Origin: Acidithiobacillus sp.
Lineage (GTDB): Bacteria > Pseudomonadota > Gammaproteobacteria > Acidithiobacillales > Acidithiobacillaceae
Assembly: GCF_023255755.1 (NCBI RefSeq)
Contig: NZ_JAGDVS010000066.1
Span: 1-36,800 of the forward strand
Reading direction: 5' to 3'
Length of the DNA: 36,800 nt
Shown here piece after piece: positions 8,216-17,200 of this stretch (its first letter is position 1; the number at the start of each line of letters is the position of its first letter). The notes under the pieces are model-generated. The model worked only from the letters and a program-made list of their open reading frames with translations, did no database searches and was not told the origin of the DNA. Both the position numbers and the translations under genes were made by a program.

Positions 8216-9609
8216 CGAACGAGTCCTGCTATTTTTCGCGGTTGCCCGCGCTGCTCCATGAAACGTATTCCCATATAATAAATTCCTCCGGTGATCGCCG
8301 CAGAACAGATCTGCCAGGGTATGAGATGAATTATCTCCGGCCCCATCAGGAAACCCAACTGAGCCAGCACCACCCCAAAAATCAGCATGCTGATAGCCCA
8401 GGGTGCAGGCCATAGGAAATAGTCCGTCCAGATATGAACGCGCAGATAGAACAGAGAAACAGCATCGCTATAGTACTTACCGTGGTACCAATCGATCACC
8501 AAAATGAAGCTGAACGGAAAGAGCAACGATCCCAGAATGGAAAGAAAGCCCTCGATAAACTCCAAAATTCCGGCCACAGCCAGCAAGGTGGAGAATACAC
8601 CGAGCAGAACGACGATAGCGGGTTGCATAAATCGATGTGGTTTACCGGTAACATTGATGACCGCGAGCAGCTTGGTCACCGCTGGATACAGATTCATGGC
8701 GTTGGTATGAGCGATAGCCAGGATCACGCCGATGGCAGAGATTTCTCCCCAGAATGGTAGGTTTTTACCCAGCAAGGCGATATTCCAGTCCCCGGTCATT
8801 TGTAGTGCTACCAGACCCAAGAGACCCATAAAAAGCACCGCAGACATCACGCCGATCGCGGGGGCAAGCAGATAAAGCACCCGATCTGATGCCTTCTCCT
8901 GAGCCGTAGGAGGCACACAAAAACGGGTGACCGTCGGAAAATCATACGACCAGGCCAACAGACTAAAACTCAGCACCAGATCAATATCCTTGCCCCAATC
9001 TACTGTTCGTGTCGTTACCGGAAGCACGAAGGCATGCTGGGTAAAGAGGTAATAGGCGAGCACCGCGTAGCAAAGCAGAAAGAGCAGAGCCGTGTATTTA
9101 TAAAATTTTTCCAGCACCTCCATACCGAAAAATACCAATGTGATTTGCAGCACGCCCAAAACGATATACCAGAGCATACCGAGGTCTGGAAACAACGTGT
9201 CGAGAATTTTCCCACCCACATCGGTATTCAGACCAAACCATCCCGCGCCAACGATGGTGTATAAAATGGCCAGAAAAGTAGCGCCCCCCATACCGAAAGT
9301 ACGTCGCGCCATCACCATGGAAATGATGGGAACCTGGCGGCCCATATGCGATAGCAACATAGCGGGAACCAGACCGATCAGCGTGGCGAACAGAACGATC
9401 AGGGCGAAATTCCACAAGCCAATCCCGTGGAGAAGCAATCCGATCACCGGCGTCGTCGCCGAGGCGGAGGCCAGCGCCCAGATCAGGAAGAGCATACCGG
9501 GTCGCATGCAACGGTCCCGGTCGGGGACTGGGGCTACTCCCAAGGTTTCCACATGGTGGATATCCAACGCCGGGGTGCTACTCACAGGGTCAGTCCGCAC
9601 TGTGGTCAT
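8212..9609 (-). CDS. NCS1-family nucleobase permease (CodB-like)
   Basis: The ORF track uses TTG 9612, but ATG 9609 overlaps the receptor stop as TGATG and is the natural start, giving 465 aa. About 12 membrane segments follow an N-terminal cytoplasmic tail. The TM1 region MLFLIWALASASATTPVIG and the SYDFPTVTRF loop fit the NCS1 (purine/cytosine/allantoin, PF02133) family. It should co-transport a nucleobase or nucleoside with a cation across the inner membrane. It sits between an outer-membrane receptor and cytidine deaminase, so a cytosine, cytidine or uracil-type substrate is likely, but specificity cannot be read off. Confidence 0.87.
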   Translation of the reverse strand: MTTVRTDPVSSTPALDIHHVETLGVAPVPDRDRCMRPGMLFLIWALASASATTPVIGLLLHGIGLWNFALIVLFATLIGLVPAMLLSHMGRQVPIISMVMARRTFGMGGATFLAILYTIVGAGWFGLNTDVGGKILDTLFPDLGMLWYIVLGVLQITLVFFGMEVLEKFYKYTALLFLLCYAVLAYYLFTQHAFVLPVTTRTVDWGKDIDLVLSFSLLAWSYDFPTVTRFCVPPTAQEKASDRVLYLLAPAIGVMSAVLFMGLLGLVALQMTGDWNIALLGKNLPFWGEISAIGVILAIAHTNAMNLYPAVTKLLAVINVTGKPHRFMQPAIVVLLGVFSTLLAVAGILEFIEGFLSILGSLLFPFSFILVIDWYHGKYYSDAVSLFYLRVHIWTDYFLWPAPWAISMLIFGVVLAQLGFLMGPEIIHLIPWQICSAAITGGIYYMGIRFMEQRGQPRKIAGLVR

Positions 9610-11945
9610 CAAAATACCATTTTCACTGTACCAAAGAACGAGCGTGGCATCATCGGCTCTGCGACGAGGTAATTGCCGGGCTGATTATTAATATAGGGGA
9701 ACTGCTTTTCCAGAACCGACGCTTCGGAGTTCAGGAGATTCACCCCGCTCAAGCTGAGCGTCACACTTTTTAACCCGTACTGATGTATCTGAAAGGTATG
9801 CGCGAGATTGAAGTTCATGGTTGCGTAGGCAGGCATACTAATAGAAGTTGGCGCACCGGTGCTTGCCTCAATATATTGCGGCCCAACCAGATTGCCGTAT
9901 AGTCTCGCCCGCGTGTTCATGTAGTGCCCTAATATCCCGATACCCGCCAGATAGGTGGGCGTATTTGCCCGCGGCTCTCCAATGCTGGTGGCAACGCCAT
10001 AGGCGCTTGACGAGTTTGAGGTGTAATGCGCATCCTGAAGCGAATAGTTGCCATAAACAGACAGATAATTATCCAACGCGTAAGCCGTCGCAATATTGAT
10101 GCCCTGATACGACGACGAGCCAATATTGTATTCATAAGTCAGCCCTGTTGTTGTATCATAGTAGGAGCTGAACGTGTGCATAAAGTCCGATCGATAGAAC
10201 GAAATACTCGCATCAATACCAGCATGGCTGTATGCCGCTCCAAATTGATACGTATTGACTTGCTCTGGTTTTATCGTCACCGGCGTCGCTGGTGACGTCG
10301 ATGTGGCATTACTATCCGCTGCATAAAATGCAGTGATATTCGGATACTTGTACCCGACCGCATAGTTGGCATAAAGAGTTACCGATCTTATCGGCTTATA
10401 CTGAATGCCAACGTATGGGCTCACCTCGCTGTAAGAGCGGCCACTGCTCGCACCTACGGTGTAGTAGTATCCCGGTACATCATTGATATGCGTGCTTACC
10501 GCCTCATATTTCAGACCAGGGGTAATCGCCAAAGAACGTGTCGGCTTGATTTTGGCCTGCGCATAGAGTTTACCGTACAGACGCCATGCATGCTCGTCCC
10601 AGAGATCATTGTAACCAGCCAGTTCAGGGACATTTGGGCTACCGTAGACATAGTCCCGTGAATGATACTGAGAGACCGCGCCCAGTCCTCCCGCTTTCAA
10701 GTCCACATAATGATTGAGCCATTCGACAGAGGGATTAAAACCGAAGGTATTTGTCGTGTAGCTATAACTATGGTAATTATCCCCGTTAATAGTTTGCGCC
10801 TGACACGCCGCAGAAGAGTTACCCGAAAAATCGTTACCAGAATACTGGCAGACAGTTTGGGCCGGGTTAAGATAAAAGGTGACAAAGCTGTTATACGGCG
10901 TATTGACACTGGGATTCACATATTCCAAACGATTGGAATTGGTGTAGGCATAAAACCCCTTAAATCCAAAAACGGCGTGAGAAGATATGAGCGTTTTATT
11001 CTGCACAATAGTCATCATGTGTTCCGCCGTGCTATTCGCATAAGTGAAGGACAGCGGCCATTGGTAATTGGGTCCATATTGCTGCAACAGCGCGACCGGC
11101 ATTCGCGCTGCGGTGGCGCCCTTATTTTTGTTCAACAAAAATATGACTGACCACTTGGAGGTCGGCGAAATTTGTGGCAAATCATAGGCCGCATAGTAGG
11201 AATATTCGCGATCAGGACTGTGGTCCAGGTAGCCTGCAGTCTGGCGCGAAGAAAATCTCAGCAGGAGGTTACCATAGCCAGGGTTTGCACCGGTGTTGAT
11301 CTCGGCGCCATAGCTGCGCGTGTCAAAAGAACCATAGCCAGCAAATACCGACTCGTAACGTTTTGCCGAAGGAATCTTCGGCAGATAATCAATATTCCCG
11401 CCAATAGCCCCGACGGCGTTGATATCTGGTGATGGAGTGCCATAGGTCACCCGGATGCCCGAAGTTTCACCCAGCGTGACCGGGATGAGATTCGTCAAAT
11501 CTGCATAATTGTTATTGCCTCCGGATAAGCCGCCATTGAACAAATCAGCAATGGGCAGATTATCAAAGGTGTAGCCCACTTGTGTCTGAGAGAAGCCACG
11601 TACGGAAATATGGGTCTTGACGCCGATGGGGTTCGTACTGGTGGCATTGACCCCAGGTACGAAACTCAGAATGGTCGAGGCATTTTGCGTCGATTCCTGA
11701 CCTTCCAGGAATTTTTTGGGAATCAGCGCCGTTTCTGCACCGAACACCGGCTTTATATGGGTGAGTGCCGCCTTCTCTACGGTTCGCAGTAAGTTCTTGG
11801 AGACGGATTTGATCTTATATATTTTTTTGGCCGGGGGCGGCGTGGCGGTGGTCACTTCTGCATAGACCGGCATAAGTGAGGCACCCAGTAACCCTGTTGC
11901 CACCAACAAGCTCTGTCTCAAAATATATTTATTGGCTTTGTTCAT
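9609..11945 (-). CDS. TonB-dependent outer-membrane receptor (paralogue 2)
   Basis: 778 aa from ATG 11945, with GGAG about 9 nt upstream. A signal peptide ends near MPVYA. A periplasmic Pro/Lys linker (TPPPAKKIYKIKS) is followed by a plug at about residues 75-185 (STILSFVPGVNATS, ISVRGFSQTQVGYTFDNLP, VGAIGGNIDYLP). The long barrel ends in the canonical terminal Phe (GTVKMVF). It shares conserved blocks with receptor 1. It is first in an operon with an NCS1 permease and cytidine deaminase and has a sigma-54 promoter, arguing for import of a nitrogen-rich nucleoside or nucleobase rather than iron chelates (inference). Energy would come from ExbB-ExbD-TonB, such as the set encoded at 28472-30472. 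Confidence 0.92.
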   Translation of the reverse strand: MNKANKYILRQSLLVATGLLGASLMPVYAEVTTATPPPAKKIYKIKSVSKNLLRTVEKAALTHIKPVFGAETALIPKKFLEGQESTQNASTILSFVPGVNATSTNPIGVKTHISVRGFSQTQVGYTFDNLPIADLFNGGLSGGNNNYADLTNLIPVTLGETSGIRVTYGTPSPDINAVGAIGGNIDYLPKIPSAKRYESVFAGYGSFDTRSYGAEINTGANPGYGNLLLRFSSRQTAGYLDHSPDREYSYYAAYDLPQISPTSKWSVIFLLNKNKGATAARMPVALLQQYGPNYQWPLSFTYANSTAEHMMTIVQNKTLISSHAVFGFKGFYAYTNSNRLEYVNPSVNTPYNSFVTFYLNPAQTVCQYSGNDFSGNSSAACQAQTINGDNYHSYSYTTNTFGFNPSVEWLNHYVDLKAGGLGAVSQYHSRDYVYGSPNVPELAGYNDLWDEHAWRLYGKLYAQAKIKPTRSLAITPGLKYEAVSTHINDVPGYYYTVGASSGRSYSEVSPYVGIQYKPIRSVTLYANYAVGYKYPNITAFYAADSNATSTSPATPVTIKPEQVNTYQFGAAYSHAGIDASISFYRSDFMHTFSSYYDTTTGLTYEYNIGSSSYQGINIATAYALDNYLSVYGNYSLQDAHYTSNSSSAYGVATSIGEPRANTPTYLAGIGILGHYMNTRARLYGNLVGPQYIEASTGAPTSISMPAYATMNFNLAHTFQIHQYGLKSVTLSLSGVNLLNSEASVLEKQFPYINNQPGNYLVAEPMMPRSFFGTVKMVF

Positions 11946-11979
11946 TATAGACTCCAGTAGTTATACCGCCTTATCGGGA

Positions 11980-11995
11980 AGCAGCATACATGCCA
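11980..11995 (-). promoter_or_regulatory. Sigma-54 promoter for the receptor 2 operon
   Basis: The minus strand reads TGGCATGTATGCTGCT: GG and GC are exactly 10 nt apart, with TGGCATG at -24 and CTGCT at -12. The start codon is 35 nt downstream, leaving a leader of about 25 nt. The paired palindromes at 12046-12090 lie 50-110 nt upstream, where a bacterial enhancer-binding protein would bind. Confidence 0.65.
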
Positions 11996-12045
11996 TGCCT
12001 ATCCACCAGTATATTGATCCGAGATGCAAAGTGTTTTCTTTGTTC

Positions 12046-12090
12046 GCCCCATAATGGGGCGCAACCATATTTTTTGCCCCAAAATGAGGC
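12046..12090. promoter_or_regulatory. Two tandem NtrC-like palindromes between receptor 2 and LysR
   Basis: GCCCCATAATGGGGC (12046-12060, perfect 7-bp arms, 8 bp counting the flanking C/G) and an imperfect copy GCCCCAAAATGAGGC (12076-12090) are centred 30 bp apart, about three helical turns. They have the spacing of the GCACCATAACGGTGC site before exbB, but with a symmetrical A-to-C/T-to-G change. They could be NtrC variants, or sites of another regulator such as the divergent LysR protein. Confidence 0.6.
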
Positions 12091-12110
12091 ATCGGCTATC
12101 CTCTTATTGA

Positions 12111-12139
12111 TTGGCTGCTCTTGCCTGACCGAATATACT
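12111..12139 (+). promoter_or_regulatory. Sigma-70-type promoter candidate for the LysR gene
   Basis: TTGGCT (12111-12116), a 17-nt spacer and TATACT (12134-12139) lie about 80 nt upstream of the LysR start. The -10 match is good and the -35 moderate. The palindromes just upstream could let the same protein affect both divergent units. Confidence 0.45.
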
Positions 12140-12157
12140 GGCCATATACAACTTTCG

Positions 12158-12180
12158 ATTAAAGTGTTATTTTCTTGCGA
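12158..12180 (+). repeat. Sequence shared with 7488-7510
   Basis: ATTAAAGTG, then TATTTT and TTG, differing from the 7488 copy only at three T/C positions out of 23. It lies in the LysR 5' leader. See the spacer entry at 7406. Confidence 0.45.
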
Positions 12181-12217
12181 ATGCGTTACATAAAACTCAA
12201 CGCTTTGAGGGTTCGCC

Positions 12218-13138
12218 ATGAAACACCTGCGCCTGTTTAATTACATTGATACGATTGTCAGGGAAGGCTCAGTCCGTCGCGCGGCCGAAAAGCTGCATAT
12301 CACGGCATCGGCACTGGACCGCCGCGTTCAGGATCTGGAAGAAGAATTGGGCACCGGCATTTTCGAGCGGCATCCGCGCGGAATGCGCCTCTCGGCCGCA
12401 GGAGAGGTTTTCTTGGGTTATGTGCGCCGCCACCTTTCCGACATGCAGCGCTTACGCTCAGAAATAGATAGCCTCAACGGTCTTCGCCGCGGCCATGTTG
12501 CCCTCGCGGTCAGCCCCGCATTGGCGGCCGATTTCATCCCGAGAATTATTAATACATTCAGGGAGCAGTATCCGGGGGTTTCCTTCTCGGTGACTGTAGC
12601 GAAACACAGCGATGCGATTCGTGCGCTGCTCGCATTTGAAGCCGATCTGGTGGTCATCGTGGCGCCGCCCCGACACCCAGACGTTATCGACCTCGCCATA
12701 TCCGAGCAGCCTTTGGTGGCGGTTATGGACTGCACGCACCCTCTTGCCAGCCAGGGTACGCTTCGCTTGAGCGATTGCATCCAGTATCCCTTGGTATTGC
12801 CGACCCCGGGGCTTACCTCGCGCGAAATGCTGGAGTCTGTGCTCCATAGTCGACGATCAGAAACCCATGTCGCCGCCGAGACCAACTCCTATGAGGTGAT
12901 GCGTGGCCTACTGTACGGCACGCAAAACGTTGGCTTCGTCATTTCAACGGGGATACCCAAAAATCGCGTCAACGAAAATATCGTGTATCGGCCGATTTCT
13001 GCCGTGGACATCCGCCCCGTGCCATTAGTATGTGCACAACTCAAAAGCCGAGGGATTTCAGTCTCTGCCGCCCGTTTTTCCAACTACATAGCAGAGGAGC
13101 TAAATAATATGAGCCTGGCCGAACAGCATACGGGTTAG
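12218..13138 (+). CDS. LysR-family transcriptional regulator
   Basis: 306 aa from ATG 12218, with GAGG about 8 nt upstream. Residues 1-60 form the winged helix-turn-helix (LRLFNYIDTIVREGSVRRAAEKLHITASALDRRVQDLEEELG). Residues about 90-295 form the LysR substrate-binding domain (HVALAVSPALAADFIP onward). It is the only convincing plus-strand gene, divergent from the receptor 2 operon and convergent with the end of the 18-gene purine operon (31-nt gap). LysR proteins usually control a divergent neighbour in response to a pathway metabolite, so a purine or pyrimidine intermediate is a reasonable effector guess. The HTH has ASALDRRVQDLE where many family members have QPALSRQIRxLE, so the recognition helix is somewhat unusual. 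Confidence 0.93.
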   Translation: MKHLRLFNYIDTIVREGSVRRAAEKLHITASALDRRVQDLEEELGTGIFERHPRGMRLSAAGEVFLGYVRRHLSDMQRLRSEIDSLNGLRRGHVALAVSPALAADFIPRIINTFREQYPGVSFSVTVAKHSDAIRALLAFEADLVVIVAPPRHPDVIDLAISEQPLVAVMDCTHPLASQGTLRLSDCIQYPLVLPTPGLTSREMLESVLHSRRSETHVAAETNSYEVMRGLLYGTQNVGFVISTGIPKNRVNENIVYRPISAVDIRPVPLVCAQLKSRGISVSAARFSNYIAEELNNMSLAEQHTG

Positions 13139-13169
13139 ACATCAAAAGTGTGCATTTGAAAAGGTTATC

Positions 13170-14789
13170 TCACGGCACCGCCACGCCGCCATCACTGCGA
13201 GGATCAGCAGCACCGGCAAATCCGCCCTGCGGGTCACGCGCTACCATACCCGCGTGACCCATAAAATCACTGTAATCGGGCACCCACGATAGCTGATGTC
13301 CCCAGCGGCGCAAATCCTCGAAAACGGCGCGGGGATATCGCCGCTCCAGACGCAAACCCGCCGAAGCTTCCCCCCAGGTACGCCCGTATAGCCAGCGCGG
13401 ACTGGCTACCGACTCGGCGAGGGAAAGCTCATATTGCTTGACGCGCATGAGCAGCGCTGCCTGGGTTTGGGGTTGGCCATCCCCCCCCATGCTGCCGTAG
13501 GCGAGTTGCACTCGCCCCTGCTCGGCATAGAGCGCTGGATTAAGGGTATGGAAGGGGCGTTTCCGAGGCTCCAGTACATTGACGTGTCCCGGTTCCAGAG
13601 AAAAGGCACAGCCGCGATTATTCCACAGCACCCCGGTATTGCCCGCCACCACGCCAGTGCCAAACTCGTGGTAGAGGCTCTGAATCACGCTCACCATCCG
13701 CCCTTGCCCATCCACCACCCCAAACCAGACCGTGTCACCTTTGGCGAGTCCAATGGGCGGCAGAGGCATCGCGATAAGGGGATGTATCTCTCTGGCGCAG
13801 TCATCCAGAAAATCCGGATTCAGCAATGATGCAATATCCACATCGCAAAAGTCAGGATCCGCTACTAGCTGGTCCCGGTACTTAAAGGCCAGTTTGGTGA
13901 TTTCTACCGTGTGATGAATCAGTTCCGCGCCCAGATGGTCCCCGCTGTTGAGTCCAACGCGATTGAGCAGGGCGAGGATCATGAGTGAGGCTACCCCTTG
14001 GGTGGGCGGCGGCATATTGATAGCCTCGCCGATACCGAAGGCGGTGCGCAACGGTTCCACCCAGCGGGGCTTGAAGGCCCGCAAATCGGCTTCTGTCAGC
14101 AGACTGCCGGCGGCTTTGAGACCCTTCGCCATTTGCCAGGCGAGCGGACCGTGATAAAAAGCCTCTGCACCATTCTCCGCCAGAGTCCCGAGAGTTTGTG
14201 CCAGCGCCCGTTGACTCCACAGTCGCCCGGTTGGCATTATCTCCCCCCCCGGCATGTATTGCGCTGCAAAACCCGGCTGCTGACGGAGCGCGTCGCCAAA
14301 TCTGGTGAGGGTATGGCTCTGGTTAGGGCTGAGCGGAAAACCGGTGGCGGCGTGGCAATAGGCGCTCTCCAGCAAATCGGACCAGGATTTACGGCCCCGC
14401 CAGCGATCCCTGGAGAACCCAAACGCCGCCCCCCAGCCGCCCACCGCACCCGGCACCGTCAAAGCGGACAAGCCACCACGGAACGGAATCTCGCGCAGCC
14501 CCCGGTCACGAAACAGCGCCGCCGAATAGTGTCGCCCGGCCGGACCAGCGGCGGCCAGTCCGCGCACCGTGTGCGCATCGCCGTCCGATATCAGCCAGAA
14601 CCCATCACCCCCCAGTCCGTTCATGTGGGGATAGACCACAGAGAGGGTCGATGCCACCGCGATACCCGCCTCTATGGCGTTACCACCGCTGCGCAAAATA
14701 GCGGCCCCGGCCTCGGCCGCCAGCGCGTGCGGAGCACTCACGGCACCACCCTCCGAGCTCGCCGATAAGGAGATTTGAATGGATTTCAC
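13170..14789 (-). CDS. hpxW: Oxamate amidohydrolase HpxW-like (gamma-glutamyltransferase family)
   Basis: The ORF track starts at 15074 inside the upstream gene. GTG 14789 overlaps the upstream stop as GTGA, has GAGG about 9 nt upstream and begins where homology starts, giving 539 aa. It is an N-terminal-nucleophile hydrolase of the GGT family: the propeptide is about residues 1-352, and self-cleavage is expected before Thr353 in KGDTVWFGVVDGQG. GLGGDGFW and SMGGDGQPQTQ are family substrate-loop motifs. No signal peptide is apparent, unlike true periplasmic GGT. In Klebsiella the HpxW member hydrolyses oxamate to oxalate and ammonia. The neighbouring hpxX, hpxY and hpxZ homologues are the main reason for choosing this over glutathione hydrolase. 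Confidence 0.8.
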   Translation of the reverse strand: MKSIQISLSASSEGGAVSAPHALAAEAGAAILRSGGNAIEAGIAVASTLSVVYPHMNGLGGDGFWLISDGDAHTVRGLAAAGPAGRHYSAALFRDRGLREIPFRGGLSALTVPGAVGGWGAAFGFSRDRWRGRKSWSDLLESAYCHAATGFPLSPNQSHTLTRFGDALRQQPGFAAQYMPGGEIMPTGRLWSQRALAQTLGTLAENGAEAFYHGPLAWQMAKGLKAAGSLLTEADLRAFKPRWVEPLRTAFGIGEAINMPPPTQGVASLMILALLNRVGLNSGDHLGAELIHHTVEITKLAFKYRDQLVADPDFCDVDIASLLNPDFLDDCAREIHPLIAMPLPPIGLAKGDTVWFGVVDGQGRMVSVIQSLYHEFGTGVVAGNTGVLWNNRGCAFSLEPGHVNVLEPRKRPFHTLNPALYAEQGRVQLAYGSMGGDGQPQTQAALLMRVKQYELSLAESVASPRWLYGRTWGEASAGLRLERRYPRAVFEDLRRWGHQLSWVPDYSDFMGHAGMVARDPQGGFAGAADPRSDGGVAVP

Positions 14790-15394
14790 AGAATGGACCT
14801 CAGTTTGTGACGCGCTGAACACCATTCCCGGCGGGTGTTTAGCCGGGAATAACGTAAAAAGTGGTTCCACGGCAAGCGAATATGCTCTGCCGCCGACAAA
14901 TAACCCAGTTGCCGATCTAACCTTGCATCGGCTGCATTCACAGGCACTGCGCAGAGTGACTGTGACCAACACTGCGACACCATCAGCGGATGCCCGCCGC
15001 CACCCCAGCGATCTATCGGACTTGCTGCCGCAATATTCGGAGCATGCGCGATGCGCCGCAGTTGCCTGAGCCACGGCGCGGGTGGCAAAATCGTGTCTAC
15101 CGGCACCACTAGTGCGGGGCCAGATGGATTATGCAGCCCCACTTGGAGCGTCGAGAAAGGCCCATGCCTTGCCCGAAAGTTATGCCGTCTCATGGCACGG
15201 CGATGCAGACAAGCCAAAACCCGCCGTGGCCGGTACCCCGTCACCAGATACACCGGGGCAAACCCCGCCTGCCGCAGGATATCCACCTGCCGGTCAATCC
15301 AGCTCCGGCCATCGCCGGGCAGACCTCTGCACGCTTTGTGCTGTCGTCCGGAGCGCCGGGACTGGCCGCCCGCCAGAATGATGGCTGCATCCAT
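14786..15394 (-). CDS. MobA/MocA-like nucleotidyltransferase
   Basis: 202 aa from ATG 15394, 8 nt after the hpxZ stop. The N-terminal MDAAIILAGGQSRRSGRQHKACRG is the nucleotide-binding LAGGxSxR(M/S)G...K signature of the MobA-like NTP transferase domain (PF12804). A WGGGGHPLMVS segment follows later. Family members such as MocA and MobA attach CMP or GMP to molybdopterin. In an operon with xanthine dehydrogenase and xdhC, maturation of the molybdenum cofactor is the natural role. The second half is Arg-rich and poorly conserved by eye, so the exact nucleotide and acceptor are open. It interrupts the hpxXYZ-hpxW gene set. Confidence 0.75.
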   Translation of the reverse strand: MDAAIILAGGQSRRSGRQHKACRGLPGDGRSWIDRQVDILRQAGFAPVYLVTGYRPRRVLACLHRRAMRRHNFRARHGPFSTLQVGLHNPSGPALVVPVDTILPPAPWLRQLRRIAHAPNIAAASPIDRWGGGGHPLMVSQCWSQSLCAVPVNAADARLDRQLGYLSAAEHIRLPWNHFLRYSRLNTRREWCSARHKLRSIL

Positions 15395-15402
15395 GCTGCG
15401 GC

Positions 15403-15789
15403 TTAAGTTGCCTTCGGCATCAAGCTCACATGCGCCGCGACGACACGCCAACCCTCTGGCGTGCGTATCCAGGTCTGACTTTGTCGGCCATGCACCTGTT
15501 CGCGCCGGAACTCCGTGTTGGCAGTCGCAAAGCCTTGTCCATAGGTGGTGATCGTCGTATTGACCAACTCCCGATGCAGCGCCGGGGCTGGACGGGATGC
15601 CCGAAACTCGGCAATGGCCGCATAGCCGTAGAGATTTTCTGCCACTCCATAGCGCAAGGTGTGTACGCTATTCCAAAATAACTCGTCCAATACATGAACG
15701 TCGTTTTCAACCAATGCTTTTTCATAACGGAAAAAAGCGGCCTGCACTTCTTGTAAGACTTCGGGCGCATTGATTTCGGCGTGAACCAT
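15403..15789 (-). CDS. hpxZ: HpxZ/AtzH-like protein (DUF3225, SnoaL-like fold)
   Basis: 128 aa from ATG 15789, with AGAGGA about 9 nt upstream and a 13-nt gap after hpxY. The ORF track start at 15957 is too long. [52 protein letters not shown] and [24 protein letters not shown] match the small cystatin/SnoaL-like proteins encoded beside AtzE-type amidases (AtzH in s-triazine operons, HpxZ in Klebsiella hypoxanthine operons). HpxZ is assigned to oxalurate catabolism with HpxX and HpxY; AtzH has been described as acting on a carboxybiuret-type intermediate. Its biochemical role here is inferred from context. Confidence 0.85.
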   Translation of the reverse strand: MVHAEINAPEVLQEVQAAFFRYEKALVENDVHVLDELFWNSVHTLRYGVAENLYGYAAIAEFRASRPAPALHRELVNTTITTYGQGFATANTEFRREQVHGRQSQTWIRTPEGWRVVAAHVSLMPKAT

Positions 15790-15802
15790 GGGATTTTTCC
15801 TC

Positions 15803-17200
15803 TTAGCGGGTGGGGATTGGACTGGTAAATCCGTGCAACTCAAGCTGTCTTGCGACTTTGAATATTCGCGCCTCCTGCCAGGGTGCGGCGATAATCTGGA
15901 CCCCGATAGGCATCGCCCCCGCACTGGCCACGGGCACCACCACCACCGGGAGACCAATGAAGGAGAGGGGTTGGGTGTACAAGCCCAGATGCGGTCGCAC
16001 CATCATTTGCTCCCCATCCAGTTCCATATAGCGCTGCCCGATGGCGGGCGCCGACATGGGCGTGGCCGGTGCCAGCAGCAGGTCATAGCGCGCGAAAACC
16101 TTGAGTACCTCAGCCCGATACCAGCGCCGGAAACGTTGGGCCTGAATATTCCAGGACGCGGGCAATAGCGTACCGGCCAGCATGCGGTCCCGCACGTCCG
16201 GATCATAATCGGCAGCGTGATGACGCAAACGGTCCAGATGCAGGTTGCTGCTTTCGGCATTGGTGATGAGATAGGCGGCGGCACGTGCCTGCGCGGTTCC
16301 GGGAAATTCGACGAGGTCAGTCACATTCAATGCCGCCGCGACCCGCGCCAGTGCCTGCTCCGCTGCTGGCGTCGCCTGTTGGGTGAAATAGCCGGCGGCA
16401 ATGGCGATTTTCAGGCCGGCGACACCGTCTGCCAGACTTCCACTGACCGCCTCACTCGCCCTATCCGCGCAAACGGGGTCCGCGGCATCGGTCCCTTGCA
16501 TGGCATCATAGGCCAGAGCGAGATCCGTCACGCTACGCGCCAGCGGGCCGACATGATCGAGACTAGGACAAAAAGGGAAGGCCCCGGCCCGGGACAGGCG
16601 GCCATAGGTCGGCTTCAGCCCAAAAATACCGCAAAGGGAAGACGGCACCCGAATAGAACCATTGGTGTCAGAACCCAGGGCGATGGGCACCATGCCTGCC
16701 GCTACAGCGGCACCGCTGCCACCACTGGACCCGCCGGTCATTCGCAAGCGGTCATGGGGATTGCGGGAAGGCCCATAGTGAATATTTTCACCCGTAAAAT
16801 CGTAGGCATACTCACCCATATTAAGGGCGCCCACCACGATGGCGCCCGCTGCCGTGAGCCGCCTTACGGCGGTGGCGTCCGTTACGGCGGGGGCATCTGT
16901 TTGATTGATCTTGGACCCAGCGAGGGTAATCTCGCCCTGCAAATCAAAAAGATTTTTGACCGCAAAGGGCACCCCCGCCAGAGGCCCGGGGTCTTCGCCC
17001 CGCGCCACCTTCTGGTCCACTGCCTCTGCTTCCCGTAGGGCACGCGCTTCCGTGATGCAGGTGAAGGCATTGATCTCGCCGTTATGGGCGTGGATATGCC
17101 GGAGCGTCTCCTGCACCACCTCCGCGGCACGCCACTCGCCGCTACGGACCCGTTGCGCAATTTCCTGCGCCTGCGGAAATGCGTCGTTCTCTGGCTTCAT
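15803..17200 (-). CDS. hpxY: AtzE/HpxY-family amidase
   Basis: 465 aa from ATG 17200, which overlaps the hpxX stop as ATGA; the ORF track start at 17308 is not needed. It is an amidase-signature enzyme with a full Ser-cisSer-Lys triad: Lys82 in VPFAVKNLF, cis-Ser158 in [12 protein letters not shown] and nucleophile Ser182 in [13 protein letters not shown]. It resembles AtzE (1-carboxybiuret hydrolase) and HpxY (oxalurate catabolism) and is paired with the small DUF4089 subunit, as AtzE is with AtzG and GatA with GatC. The likely substrate is a linear ureide such as oxalurate, or the product of the AtzD-like enzyme in the same operon. Confidence 0.87.
   Translation of the reverse strand: MKPENDAFPQAQEIAQRVRSGEWRAAEVVQETLRHIHAHNGEINAFTCITEARALREAEAVDQKVARGEDPGPLAGVPFAVKNLFDLQGEITLAGSKINQTDAPAVTDATAVRRLTAAGAIVVGALNMGEYAYDFTGENIHYGPSRNPHDRLRMTGGSSGGSGAAVAAGMVPIALGSDTNGSIRVPSSLCGIFGLKPTYGRLSRAGAFPFCPSLDHVGPLARSVTDLALAYDAMQGTDAADPVCADRASEAVSGSLADGVAGLKIAIAAGYFTQQATPAAEQALARVAAALNVTDLVEFPGTAQARAAAYLITNAESSNLHLDRLRHHAADYDPDVRDRMLAGTLLPASWNIQAQRFRRWYRAEVLKVFARYDLLLAPATPMSAPAIGQRYMELDGEQMMVRPHLGLYTQPLSFIGLPVVVVPVASAGAMPIGVQIIAAPWQEARIFKVARQLELHGFTSPIPTR

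Noticed and set aside
8216-8413. 66-residue N-terminal extension of cytidine deaminase in the ORF track
   Set aside because: It lies wholly inside the permease gene and has no family similarity; the normal enzyme length fits the TTG start at 8215.
3808-11945. Both TonB receptors as siderophore or heme receptors
   Set aside because: No siderophore, heme or iron-box features are nearby; every neighbour concerns nucleosides, nucleobases or phosphate esters. Not excluded, but less likely.
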